DNA from: Muscardinus avellanarius
Lineage: Eukaryota > Chordata > Mammalia > Rodentia > Gliridae
Reading direction: 5' to 3'
NCBI GenBank assembly: GCA_963383645.1
Contig: OY726566.1
Coordinates: 97,783,643-97,847,642, forward strand
Length of the DNA stretch: 64,000 bases
Shown: positions 53,668 to 63,957 of the stretch, piece by piece
Position numbering within the stretch: the first letter of the stretch is position 1
How the letters are laid out: each line of letters starts with the position of its first letter
Translations under genes and position numbers: made by a program
The notes under the pieces: model-generated
Database searches by the model: none
The model's input: only the letters and a program-made list of their open reading frames with translations
What the model was told of the DNA's origin: nothing

Positions 53668-54630
53668 GTGACCCAAGGGAAGAACCCAGAGAAGGCACAA
53701 ACCTCCGAAATCATGGGAAAGAGGAATAACACTGAAGTAATGAATGTGCACAACCCCACAACATCTGAACCTGATAAAACAGAAAATCAGAGATTTCTAG
53801 AAGATCAAATCAGGAAAATAACTGTAGAAATAATAGAGGTGCTTCGAAAAGAACTCAGAGAGAGCCAAAAAGAGATAAAGGATGCAATTAATGAAGTAAA
53901 GGCCTCAATTCAAAGCACAAACAACCGATTAGACCACATGGAGAACAGAATCTCGCTCTTAGAAGATGAGCAATCCAGAAATGAATGCATAGTTTCTAAT
54001 CTAGAAAAAGATATCCAACAGCAGGAATCTGACATTGAAGAAATATGGGCCCATCTTAAGAGAGCTAACCTAAGAATAATTGGAATAGAGGAGGGAAAAG
54101 AAAGTGATACCAAAGGGATCAACAATCTCTTCAAGGAAGTAATAGCAGAAAATTTTCCAAACATAGAGCAAGAGGTTGATACACAGATCCAGGAAACTTA
54201 TAGAACTCCCTTTATACAGGATCCGAGAAGAGGATCCCCACGCCATATAATTGTCAAAATGACCAATGTGGAAGCCAAGCAGAGAATCTTAAAGGCAACA
54301 AAAACAAAGGGCCAAGTGACATTCAGAGGCAAACCAATTAGAATCACTCCAGACTTCCCAAACCAAGTCATGAGAGCCAGAAGGGCTTGGAGTAACATAT
54401 TCCAAACTCTGAAAGAAAACAACTTCCAGCCAAAAATTTCCTATCCAGCAAAACTTTCTATCAAATTAGATGGAGAAATAAGAAGCTTCCATGACAAACA
54501 GAAACTGAAGGAATTTATGTCTTCAAAACCAGCGCTAGAGAAAATACTCAAAGAGATTAACTACAAAGAAGAAATAGGTAACACTCACCAGAACCAGAGA
54601 AACAAGAATTTCCATCCAACAGACAACTAA
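53668..54630 (+). CDS. L1 ORF1: L1 ORF1 protein, 320 aa, in the HAL1-like element
   Basis: Intact RNA-binding chaperone ORF. A second Met at 53713 (MGKRNNTE) matches usual L1 ORF1 starts better and gives 305 aa. Coiled coil lies at about residues 45-125, RRM from 'RANLRIIGIEEGKE', and C-terminal domain with 'YPAKLSIKLDG'. No stop or frameshift, but it is not followed by ORF2. It differs markedly from the 1162-2139 protein, so it belongs to another L1 lineage. Confidence 0.92.
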   Translation: MTQGKNPEKAQTSEIMGKRNNTEVMNVHNPTTSEPDKTENQRFLEDQIRKITVEIIEVLRKELRESQKEIKDAINEVKASIQSTNNRLDHMENRISLLEDEQSRNECIVSNLEKDIQQQESDIEEIWAHLKRANLRIIGIEEGKESDTKGINNLFKEVIAENFPNIEQEVDTQIQETYRTPFIQDPRRGSPRHIIVKMTNVEAKQRILKATKTKGQVTFRGKPIRITPDFPNQVMRARRAWSNIFQTLKENNFQPKISYPAKLSIKLDGEIRSFHDKQKLKEFMSSKPALEKILKEINYKEEIGNTHQNQRNKNFHPTDN

Positions 54631-54679
54631 GATTGGTTATCTGTGGAGATTCATTATTTATGTTAGTCTTTTACCTATC

Positions 54680-55345
54680 TCTAAATTGTATTGTTTGCCT
54701 TTATTGTTGTTAATTTTTAGGATTTCTAGTTGGAATATTAATATACCTTCAGATATAGCATTTGGAAATATTTTATCCAATTCTATTAGTAACTTTTAAC
54801 TTTGTTTACATTGTCTTTGGATATACAATATTTTCTTTTATTTTTTAGGGAGTTTGTATATTCTTCTGTTGCCTGTGCCATTGAAATCATATCCAAGAAA
54901 TCACTGTCAATTTCAATGTTGTGAGGTTTTATGACCCAGATTTTCTCCTAAAAGTTTATAGTCTTAAGATTTGTATTTAGGTCTATTATCTATTTTGAGT
55001 TAATATTTGTATATGGGATTAGGTAAGGGTCCAATTTTATTCTTTTCCATGTAATTATTATTTTTTAACAATATTTAGTTAAAAGATTATCATTTCCACC
55101 ACCAAATGTTCGTGGAAACCTTGTCAAAAATAACTTGACAATATAGGGAAGAATTTAGCTCTAGGCTTTTATTTAACTCCAATGGTTTATATATCTGCCT
55201 TTAGAATAGTACTACACTGTTTCAATTATTGTAGCTTTATATGGTATGAAATCAGAAAATATATATCTTCTAGCTTTGTTCTTTTTCAAGATCGTTTTGG
55301 GTACCTAGACTCCATATTCCATATTAGGATAGATTTTTTTCTGAA
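54680..55345 (-). repeat. Ancient L1 ORF2 fragment captured in the composite
   Basis: Antisense reading gives recognisable L1 ORF2 landmarks in order: 'atccaagaaatcactgtcaa', 'tctattttgagttaatat', 'gtatatgggattaggtaagg', 'ccaccaccaaatgttcgtgg', 'tttatatatctgcctttaga', 'tattgtagctttatatggta', 'tagctttgttctttttcaag'. Much more decayed than the ORF1 beside it. Confidence 0.75.
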
Positions 55346-55542
55346 AAATAAATATATAAATATATGATAGTTTCACCTAAAAAACAGAAAAAAATATTCT
55401 CTGGTAAGAAAGAAAGCAAAAAGAAATATTGAAATGTTATCTTTAAGTCATCAAAAGCTTGGTATCAGACAAATGAAACTGTTATGTGAGATTATCATTT
55501 TTAATTTTAGATAAATTGCCATAATACTAGATGTCAACTACT

Positions 55543-55707
55543 AAGCCAAGCATGGGTGGGAGGTATAGGGAGAGAATGGGGTGGGGATTGGGTGGGGGCT
55601 GACTGGGAAAAGTGTGCATGTATGTCTACAAAAGTATGTATCCTACTATGATGTATGAATACAGTGCACCAATAAAAAAAAAAAGGAAAAAAAAATTAAA
55701 AAAAAAA
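55543..55707 (+). other. 3' tail of the HAL1-like element
   Basis: 'caagcatgggtgggaggtat', G-rich stretch, 'atgatgtatgaatacagtgc', AATAAA and A-rich end. Homologous to the 3' ends at 15405-15556 and 38441-38580 of the SVA-like copies. Confidence 0.8.
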
Positions 55708-55788
55708 AGAATAAAAAAAAAAAAAGTAGGGCAGGGGGTGTTGCTCGGAGGTCAAATGCCCCTGGGTTCCATACCCAGACCTGTAAAA

Positions 55789-55827
<39 letters not shown>

Positions 55828-55830
55828 ATC

Positions 55831-56313
55831 TAGAAAATTGCCAGTATGCACACTTATAATCCCAGTACTTGGGAGACTGAGACAGAAGGAGCATGGGTTT
55901 GAGGACAGCCTCAGTAAGTAGTGAGATCTCAGCAACCTAGTAAGACCCTGTTTAAAAATAAAAATAAAAGCCGGGTGTGGTGGCACATGCTTGTAATCTC
56001 TGCATTTTGAGGCTGAGGAGGATTGTGGTTCACTGACAGCCTCAGCTACTTAGTGAGGCCCTTTGCAACTCAGGGAGACCTTGTTTCAAAATAAAGAATA
56101 AAAAACAGGGCTAGGGGTGTAGCTCAGAGGTAGAATGCCCCTGGGTTCTGTCCCCAGTACTGCCAAAAATAAAGAAATAAGGCTGAGACCTGGAGGATCA
56201 CAGTTTGCAGACAGCCTCAGCTACCCCTGGGTTCCACCCCCAGTACCACAAAAGAAAGAAAGGAAGAAAGGAAGGAAGGAAGGAAGGAAGGAAGGAAGGA
56301 AGGAAGGAAGGAA

Positions 56314-56347
<34 letters not shown>

Positions 56348-56430
56348 GAAAAGAAAGGAAGGAAGACAAATAGGTGAGGGGGTGTAGCTCAGAGGTCGAG
56401 TGACTCTGGGTTCCATCCCCAGACCCACAA

Positions 56431-56461
<31 letters not shown>

Positions 56462-56650
56462 GAAATTCAAGCTGGTGTTTAACTTAGAGGTAGAATGCCT
56501 CTGGGTTCGATTCCTAGTATCACACACACATACCAAAAAAAAAAAAAAAAAAAAATCTGGAAACTTTTTTTTTTGGTAGTATACTTGTAATGCCAGCATT
56601 TGGAAGGCCGGGACCCGGACAGCCTCAGCTACTTAGTGAGGCCCTGTTTT
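55831..56650 (+). repeat. SINE cluster with (GAAG)n/(GAAA)n
   Basis: 55840-55968 short dimer. 55970-56170 subtype 1. 56176-56240 fragment. (GGAA)n/(GAAA)n 56248-56366. dID monomers 56367-56430 and 56468-56525. 56570-56650 B1 scrap that ends where an LTR-like segment begins. Confidence 0.84.
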
Positions 56651-57112
56651 GCTCTACATTTTTAGTTAAATATTTAAGTTTTGGTTTGAATTAATAATAT
56701 AGATGTGTTGTAATGTTTTGAATCAGTATGGTGTGATTAATAACTTAGAGTGTTTTTAGAGAGTGTGCTTGATAGAGTTTTAGCCCAGCCCTGAATAATA
56801 CTGACTCCGATTTAGAGCCTGTCTCCATCTTAACTAAAGTTCTAAAAAGTCAGGCACAGGGTGGAAATAGCTCCAAGAAGGTTCCCGAGATAAAAAGGGA
56901 GTGGCAGCTCCACCCCTGGATCCAGCACAGACCCTCTCTCAGGTGGTCCTCTCGTGTGCCCCTGTTATCTTCCGGAACATGTGTGTGCTTTGTGTAGTTG
57001 CTTTAATGTATAGAAGTGTAAAGGTTAAAGAATGTCCAGGCTGATGTAATAAGAATGACTTTGCAAAGGAGTATATAAGAAAACCCCCTGCCGGAATTGG
57101 GGGCCCTTGCGC
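56651..57112 (+). repeat. Putative LTR segment interrupting a SINE
   Basis: About 460 bp between 'tgaggccctgttt' of one SINE piece and 'gctgagacaggaggatcatg' of the next. Contains 'agtatataagaaaa' (57070) and 'gataaaaagggag' upstream. The end is not TG...CA by eye. Confidence 0.4.
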
Positions 57113-57468
57113 TGAGACAGGAGGATCATGGTTCACGACAGCCTCAGCTACTTAGTGCCCTGTTTCAAAATAAAGAAAAAAAAACAGGGCAGGGAGTGTA
57201 GCTCGGGGGCCGAATGCCCCTGGGTTCCACCCCCAGACCCGCAAAAAAAAAAAGTTAATTAATTAATTAATTAATTAAAAAGTAAAATAGGGAGCTCGGC
57301 CTGCTGGTGCATGCTTGTACTCCTAGTACTTGGGAGATTGAGACAGAATTGGAGATTGCTGGCCAGCCTAAGCAATTTAGAGAGACCCTGTTTCCAAAGA
57401 AAAAATAAAATAGGGATGGGAATGTAGCTCAGAGGTAGGATGTCCCTGGGTTCTATCTCCAGTAGCTA

Positions 57469-57520
<52 letters not shown>

Positions 57521-57797
57521 GGTACAGAAAATTATGACATTAAAGTCAAAAACCTTAGCCAGCCATGGTGGCACACATCTGTAATCCCAGGACTTGGAAG
57601 GTTGAGACAGGAGAATAACAACTTCCAGAGCAGCCTCAATAACCTCGCAAGACTTTCAGCAACCTTGTGAGACCCTGTTTTCAAACAAAAATAAAAAATA
57701 AAAAGGGGTGGGGATGTAGCTCAGAAAATGACCCTGGGTTCAATCCCCAACACCACACACATACACACACACACACATGCACGCACACACACACACA
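57112..57797 (+). repeat. SINE cluster with (GT)n and (CA)n
   Basis: 57112-57245 subtype 1 piece with (TTAA)n. 57290-57471 dimer. (GT)n 57472-57520. 57557-57755 dimer. (CA)n 57756-57797. Confidence 0.85.
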
Positions 57798-58728
57798 AAT
57801 AATAAAGTCAAGTACCAGAGTATTCCAGTCCTAAATGTTGGCGATTGTTCCTGGAATTACATTTAGAATGTGCTCTATACATCTGTAGTACAAATAAGAG
57901 GCCAAACAGGAATGGCTACAAGGGAAAAGGAAGAGGAACCAGGAACTGATTGCACACAAAACCCAGCATCCGGAGGAAACAGGATAAGCCTGTCCCCACA
58001 CTGGAAACTTCTAGAAGGAAGGAAAAGTAATTTCCAGAGCAGAGGGGCAGAAGCTGAGGACTCACAAGAAGCTGGGCCGTGTTTACAAGAAAATCTGAGC
58101 TCAAGGTGTGGGGCATTGTAGAGCATTCCCGCCTTAGTGCCCACAGCTCCTGGGTCTACGATGACGCGACATAGATATCTAGCCGTCCATGAGCCCCTGC
58201 ATCCGGCAAACAATGGAGATATTTCCTAAACCTGTAATTATCTGTCACTTGCAACTTCCTGCCTGCTTTTTATACATGTACGTGTTTTTGAGTGGACTCT
58301 AACCTGATTATGTCTCACTTGCCCAAAATACCCCAAACATCTAAATTTCTAGAAATTGTGAATGTTTATGGACATGATTAAAAGAGACTATCAAAACCAG
58401 GTCTGCCCCAGAAAATATAGGACAGATGTTTGTGGGGCATGAGAAAAGACAGCGGGTAAGCTACAATCCAGACTCTTATTGTGTGTGCTCACAGAGAAAG
58501 GCCTGTGTTATTTATTGTCTCATCTCTTTAGATATAACCAAACACATACAAACTGAAAATAATGCACTCTTGAGCAAATTGAATGCCTGTGTGAATAAAA
58601 ATGCAAATCCCTTGTAGATGAGTTTTATGTTTCCAGCTTCCCACGAGATCATTATGTATAATAAATTATACACTCTCTACTCTGCATCCCCACAGAACCA
58701 CAAATGAAAAGATTTACCCTTTTGTTAT
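57798..58728. other. Unique sequence, no gene recognised
   Basis: About 930 bp without SINEs. Overlapping ORFs on both strands around 57870-58213 (83 and 112 codons) have no recognisable domain. A 63-codon ORF at 58426-58617 likewise. No call. Confidence 0.4.
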
Positions 58729-59276
58729 TTTTATTTTGTGGTACTGGGGATTGAACCCAGGGGCATTCTACCCTTGAGCTATACCCCCAGCCCTTTTTTT
58801 AATTTTTAATCTTATTTTATTTTATGTATGTATGTATTCATTTATATACATATTCAGTGTGGTACAGGGGATTGAACCCAGGGGCATTCTACCTTTGAGC
58901 TACACCCCCCCCCAAGACTATTGTAGTTTTATTTTGAAACAGGGTCTGGCTAGGTTGATGAGCATCTCACTACTTGCTGAGGCTGTCCTAGAACCTGGAT
59001 CCTCCTGTCTCAGCCTCCCAAGTACTGGGATTACAAGCACCAGCACAACCAGCTATTTTTGTTTTTTTGTTTACGTTTTTGTTTTTGTTTTTTTGGTGGT
59101 ACTGGGGTTCCTGGAAGCCCTTCTACCTCTGGGCTACACTCCCAGATCCATTTTTACATTTTTATTTGGAAACAGGGTCTCCTAAACCAGCGCACGCGGC
59201 TGGCTTCGAACCTGCGTGATCCTCCTGTCTCTGCCTCCCAAGCGCGGGGATTACAAGCGTGCGCCACCACGCCCGG
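58729..59276 (-). repeat. Minus-strand SINEs including a subtype 3 copy
   Basis: 58729-58800 ID head. 58850-59056 dimer. 59085-59276 subtype 3, highly CpG-rich ('aaccagcgcacgcggctggc', 'cccaagcgcggggattac'), apparently young. Confidence 0.88.
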
Positions 59277-59335
59277 CTGTTTTTGTATTTTTTATAGAAG
59301 TTCTCACTTATTAGTTACTAGCTATAAAAACTTTT

Positions 59336-59945
59336 GCCAGGCACAGTGGCTCATGTCTCCATTGCCAGCTACTTGGAAGGCTGAGCCAAATTTAAGGCCA
59401 GCCTCAGCAATTTAGTAAGACTGTTTCAAAATAATAAAAAGGGTTGGGAAAGTAGCTTGGTGGTAGAACACCCCTAGGTTCAACCATCAGGAACAAAACA
59501 AAACAAAAATCTTAAAATTGTTCAGCATTTGGAAACATTTGAGCACATAAACCAACTCTGATTTTTTTCCTATAATTGCTTTAGTGAAGATTAAATACCT
59601 CTTTCATACTCTAAATTTAAACATAAGGTGGGCGTGGTGGAGCATGTTTGTAATCTCAGCATTTGGGAGGCTGAGATGGGAGGATCGTGGTTCGAGAACA
59701 GCCTACGCTACTTAGTGAGGCCCTTTGCAATTCAGTGAGACCCTATTTCAAAATAAAGAATAAAAAATAGAGCTGGGGGTGTTAGAGGTAGAATGCCCCT
59801 GAGTTCCATCCCCAGTACCACAAAAAAATAAAATAAAATAAACATAAAATGATAGAACGCAAGCTATTTATTTAGGTAGGTAACTTTGGTACTAGGAATT
59901 GAACCCAGGAAAACTCTACTTCTAAACTACATCCCCAGCTCCCCC
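59336..59945. repeat. Two plus SINEs and a minus ID fragment
   Basis: 59336-59500 diverged dimer. 59627-59835 subtype 1. 59880-59945 minus ID head. Confidence 0.82.
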
Positions 59946-59954
59946 CACCCTTAT

Positions 59955-60700
59955 TTTTTAGTACCAGCAATTTAACCCAGGGGCATTTTTTTTTTTCTTT
60001 TTTGCAGTACTGTGGAATTCTACCTCCAAGCTACACCCCTAGCCCTTTCTTTCTTTCTTTCTTTTTTTTTTTTTTTTTTTTTTTGGTGGTACTGGGGTTC
60101 CTGGAAGCCCTTCTACCTCCGGGCTACACTCCCAGACCTATTTTATACTTTTTTTTATTTTTGGAAACAGGGTCTCTTAGCCAACGCAGCTGACTTCGAA
60201 CCTGCGCGATCCTCCTGTCTCTGCCTCCCAAGCGCGGGGATTACAAGCGTGCGCCACCACGCCCGGCTTCTTTTTTATTTTGAAACAGGGTCTCGCTAAA
60301 TTGCAGAGGGCCTCATTGAGTACCTGAGGGTGCCAAGAATCTGCGATCCTCTTATCTCAGCCTCCCAAATTCTGGGATTACAAACATGCCCCCCCATACC
60401 TGGCTACCCAGGGACAGTCTACCTGAGCTACATACCCTCAGCCCTTTTTTAATTTTTTGTTTTGAAACAGAGTCTCACTAGGTTGATGAGAGTCTTTCTA
60501 CTTGCTGAGGCTGTCTGCAAACCTGTGACCCTTCTATCCTAGCCTCCCAAGTACTAGGATTACAAGCCTGAACCACCATTCCTGGTTTACTGAGAATCTC
60601 AGTTTCTGAGGCTGATCTTTAACATGAAATCCTCCAGTCTCAGCCTTTCAAGTACTAGGATGACAGGCATGTTCCACTGTGCTGGGATACCCCCAGCCCT
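59955..60700 (-). repeat. Minus-strand SINE pile-up
   Basis: 59955-60050 ID scraps. 60085-60268 subtype 3 preceded by a T run, CpG-rich. 60270-60408 B1 arm. 60412-60590 short dimer. 60590-60700 B1 pieces. The subtype 3 copy sits in the linker of an older SINE (ID head before it, B1 arm after it). Confidence 0.86.
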
Positions 60701-60719
60701 TTTTTAAAAATTATTTTTG

Positions 60720-61345
60720 GCCTGGCTTGGCGATGTGCTTGTAATCCTGGTACTTGGGAGGCTGAGACAGAAGGTTTGCAGGTTCAAGGACAGCCTCAGC
60801 AAATACTGAGACTCTCATCAGCCCAGCAAGACTCAATTTCAAAATAAAAATAAGGCTGATGGTACAGTTTGGAGGTAAGATGTTTCTGGGTTGAATCCCC
60901 AGTACCACAAAATAACATAAAAACTATTTCTTATAGCCAGGCATGGTGGCTCAGACCTATAATCCCAGTACTTGGGAGGCTAACACAGGAGGATTGCATG
61001 TTTGTGGTACTGAGGGTGGAACCCAGGGGCTTTTCTACCTCCACCTCTAGGCTATACTCCCAGACCTATTTTATACTTTATTTGGAAACAAGGTCTCACT
61101 AAGTTGCTAAGAGCCTCACTAAGTAGCTGAGGCTGGCTTCGAACCTGTGCGATCCTCCTGTCTCAGCCTCCCAAGCGCTGGGAATACAAGCCTGTGCTAC
61201 CACGCCAGGCAGGATTGCATGTTTGAAGCTAGCCTCAGCAATTTAATGACATTCTCAAAATTTTAATTCTGTTTCCAAATAAAAAGTAAACTACGGCTGG
61301 TGATGTAGCTAGGAGGTCAAATGCCCCAGCACCATAAAAACAACA
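60720..61345 (+). repeat. Plus SINEs, one split by a minus subtype 2 copy
   Basis: 60720-60910 dimer. A second plus SINE (60937-61000 and 61211-61345) is interrupted by a minus subtype 2 copy (61001-61210) with exact TSD 'aggattgcatgttt' (60987 and 61211). Confidence 0.9.
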
Positions 61346-61397
61346 ACAATAAAAACAAAAACTATTTCTTATGTTGAGACAAAATCTCTCACTAAAT

Positions 61398-61667
61398 TGC
61401 GCACGGCGGAGTGTGAAAAACACGAGAGAGGTCCGGTACACGTGGCATGTAAAGTTTTAATGGCACGGCTCTCCCGGGGATCAGGGCGAGGCACCATGGG
61501 GCCCGCGCCTGTCCGAAGCTAGAGGACGCGGGCTCTCCTTTTCAAGGTATGCATCTCGCGAGAGGAGGGTTTACTCGCTGAAACGCCCAATTCTCGGGGG
61601 TTTCAGCCCCTCCCTTGCCCTGCAGAGGTCATGTGACACAAAGTCACATGAGTGCAGGACCCAACTT
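61398..61667 (-). repeat. CpG-rich LTR-like segment
   Basis: About 270 bp, far richer in CpG than its surroundings, inserted after a minus B1 fragment (61360-61397). On minus it has 'ccattaaaactttac' as a poly(A)-signal-like site, then 'ctctcgtgtttttcac', as in an R-U5 region, and a symmetric 'catgtgac...gtcacatg' at the other end. LTR ends and TSD were not settled. Confidence 0.45.
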
Positions 61668-62098
61668 ATCACTAGGGATTGAACCCAGAAGCGGGGGCAT
61701 TCTACCTCCAAGATACACCCCCAGGCCTTTTCAGTTGGTTTTTGTTTTGTTTTGTTGGATCCAGGGGTTGAACCCAAAAGCATTCTACCTCGAGCTGCAC
61801 CCCCAGCCCTATGTATGTATGTATGTATGTATGTGTGTGTGTATGTGTGTATGTATGTATGTATTTTGAAACAGGGTCTCACTAACTTGCCAAGGCTGAC
61901 TCCAAAACTGAGATCCTCCCGTCTCAGCCTCCCAAGGACTGCTATTACAAGTGAGTGCCTCATTTTTGTTTCTGAAGCAAGGTCTCACTATGTTATTGAG
62001 GGTCTTGCTAAATTTCTGAAGCTGGTCTCAAACCTTTGTTCCTCCTGTTTCAGCCTCCCAAGTAATAGTATTATGGGTGTGTGCCACCACGCCTCACT
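61668..62098 (-). repeat. Minus-strand SINEs with (ATGT)n
   Basis: 61668-61730 ID head. 61750-61965 dimer whose linker holds (ATGT)n at about 61810-61863. 61967-62098 B1 arm. Confidence 0.85.
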
Positions 62099-62124
62099 CT
62101 TGCTACTTTCGATGTGCAGGCTTT

Positions 62125-62309
62125 TGCTGGGCATGGTGGTACATGCACGGCTATAATCCCAGTATTTGGAGCTTGAGACAGGAGGACTGCGGGTTCAAGG
62201 ATAGGCTCAGCAAGTAATGAGATTCTCATCAACCTAGTGAGACTCTGTTTCCAAATAAGAAATAAGTCGGGCTGGGGGTGTAGCTCTGAGGTTGAATGCC
62301 CCTGGGTTC
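62125..62309 (+). repeat. B1-dID SINE, left part, split by an LTR
   Basis: 'gctgggcatggtggtacatg' to 'gcccctgggttc'. The missing end 'aattccccagtaccac' resumes at 63464. Confidence 0.88.
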
Positions 62310-63458
62310 TGTTACGATGGTACAACATCGCAAAGGCAGAAAGAAGAGATAGGTTAATAAAGCCCTTTACCAGATAGTATAGGGGATACAGAACACTTTT
62401 ATAGATACATGGTCCTTCATCTTGCTCTACCAATAATCTTCTGACCTAGATGTAAGGCCGCCCATTAACTCTGTGCATTTTATGATTACAGGGATTATGA
62501 TTATAGGGATTTCTTGCTCGGCAAAAAAACCTTTCTTCCTGCCTTCCTGCAGGTGTAAGCCTAGGTTTCTTTGTTAGGACCAGAATGATTAACAAAGTCA
62601 GGGGTCCTGGTATCTTCTCCCTTTGACGGAGGCCTGCACCCTCCTCCCTCACTCTGCACCCTCCTCCCTCACTCTGCACCCTCCTCCCTCACTCTGCACC
62701 CTCCTCCCTCACTCTGTACCCCCCTCCTCCCTCACTCTGCACCCTCCTCCCTCACTCTGCACCCTCCTCCCTCACTCTGTACCCCCCTCCTCCCTCACTC
62801 TGTACCCCCTCCTCCCTCACTCTGCACCCTCCTCCCTCACTCTGCACCCTCCTCCCTCACTCTGCACCCTCCTCCCTCACTCTGCACCCTCCTCCCTCAC
62901 TCTGTACCCCCCTCCTCCCTCACTCTGTACCCCCTCCTCCCTCACTCTGCACCCTCCTCCCTCACTCTGCACCCTCCTCCCTCACTCTGCACCCTCCTCC
63001 CTCACTCTGCACCCTCCTCCCTCACTCTGCACCCTTCTCCCTCACACTGCACCCTCCTCCCTCACTCTGCACCCTCCTCCCTCACTCTACACCCTCCTCT
63101 CTCACTCTGCACCCTCCTCCCTACTTCTTGGGAAATTCCTAGATCTTCTGCTAGAAGTAATTTATTATGTAAAGCTGTTTTTAGAATATGAAGGCCCTAG
63201 GTCACAACTCTTCTATCTACTTGCTAATTACTTTTAGTGGGAGTACTCTGCATTATAACAGCTGCCTGAGTGCCTGGCTGTAACCAGGCCCTGACTGCTT
63301 TTTACATTTTAAAACCAATTTTTAATACATTATTAACAGATTCATTTTCCAAATTCATTTTCCAATACATTAATACCAAAGTCATTTTCTAATACCAGCA
63401 CATGAATACCAAACCTATTTTCAAATACATTTTGAAGCCATTTCCCAATACTGGTACA
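62310..63458 (-). repeat. Long solo LTR with internal minisatellite
   Basis: 1149 bp. On minus: TG start at 63458 ('tgtaccagtattgg'), AT-rich tandem 'ttggtattaatgtattgg'-type repeats (63300-63440), minisatellite, TATA-like 'tataaaagtg' (about 62398), AATAA-like region, and CA end at 62310 ('ccatcgtaaca'). Possible 5-bp TSD with one mismatch (ggttc 62305-62309, gattc 63459-63463). No internal region, so probably a recombinant solo LTR. Confidence 0.7.
62631..63122. repeat. 20-bp minisatellite, about 24 copies
   Basis: Unit 'gcaccctcctccctcactct', with occasional 'gtacccccctcc' variants of 22-23 bp. Strand-asymmetric pyrimidine/purine. The 204-codon ORF across it (62623-63237) is a repeat artefact. 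Confidence 0.95.
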
Positions 63459-63463
63459 GATTC

Positions 63464-63752
63464 AATTCCCCAGTACCACAAAAATTTAAAAAGTAATAAT
63501 GTGCAGGCTTTCCCCTACTGGTTCTGCTATGGATACCTTCAAATACTTCCACATACTCACTTCACCATTATAAAGCACAATTGTGTCTCCCGTTTGCATC
63601 TTTTTGGTAGAAATCTCCATACTCTTTTCCCTAATGGCCGCACCAGTTTTCTTTCTCACCAGCCACATACAAACCTTTTCTTTTCTCCACATCTTCTCCA
63701 ATACTTTTTATCTCTGGTTGTTTTTTTTGTTGTTGTTTTTTTCTGTTTTGTT
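63464..63752. other. SINE end and unique sequence
   Basis: 63464-63485 completes the split SINE. The rest is unique, with short ORFs on both strands and no recognised gene. Confidence 0.45.
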
Positions 63753-63957
63753 TTGTTTAGGGTACTGGGGATGGAACCCAGGGGCATTCTACCTCCAAGA
63801 TACACCCCCAGCCTGATTTTTTATTATTTCTTTTGAAACAGGGTCTTATTGAGTTGCAAAGGGCCTCACTAAGTAGCTCAGGCTGTCTTCCAACTGCAAA
63901 CCTCCTGTCTCAGCCTTCCAAATATTGGGATTACAAGCGTGCGCCACCACACCAGGC
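63753..63957 (-). repeat. B1-dID SINE, subtype 1
   Basis: Minus strand, 'agggtactggggatggaacc' to '...caccacaccaggct', followed by (TTTA)n to the window end. Confidence 0.88.

Larger units (their letters stand above)
52931..55707 (+). mobile_element. HAL1-like composite: L1 5'UTR + ORF1, no ORF2, captured antisense L1
   Basis: One 2.78-kb unit inside a 10-bp TSD 'agaataaaaa' (52921-52930 and 55708-55717). It contains a GC-rich 5'UTR with tandem monomers (52931-53667), an intact ORF1 (53668-54630), an antisense piece of ancient L1 ORF2 (about 54680-55340), an AT-rich segment, a G-rich stretch (55552-55610), AATAAA (55671) and poly(A). Elements with ORF1 only are known as HAL1; they depend on RT from a full L1. 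Confidence 0.82.
52792..55830 (+). repeat. B1-dID SINE, subtype 1, split by an L1-derived composite
   Basis: B1 arm and linker 52792-52930, ID arm about 55718-55786, (AAAT)n tail to 55828. The SINE's own TSD 'aaatctagaaaattgcc' is intact at both ends (about 52775 and 55827), proving it was one unit before the inner insertion. Confidence 0.93.

Noticed and set aside
57875..58213. 112-codon minus ORF, possibly a gene
   Set aside because: A plus-strand ORF of similar size overlaps it and neither shows domain, start context or repeat-free homology I can recognise.
58741..58800. tRNA gene-like A and B boxes
   Set aside because: The ID arm of every SINE carries tRNA-derived promoter boxes. None here forms a full cloverleaf.
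62631..63122. Regular 20-bp repeats resembling a CRISPR array
   Set aside because: Repeats are contiguous without spacers, in a mammalian LTR. It is a minisatellite.
62623..63237. 204-codon ORF rich in Pro, Ser, Leu
   Set aside because: It only reads through a 20-bp minisatellite with little divergence. No domain and no coding signal beyond the repeat.
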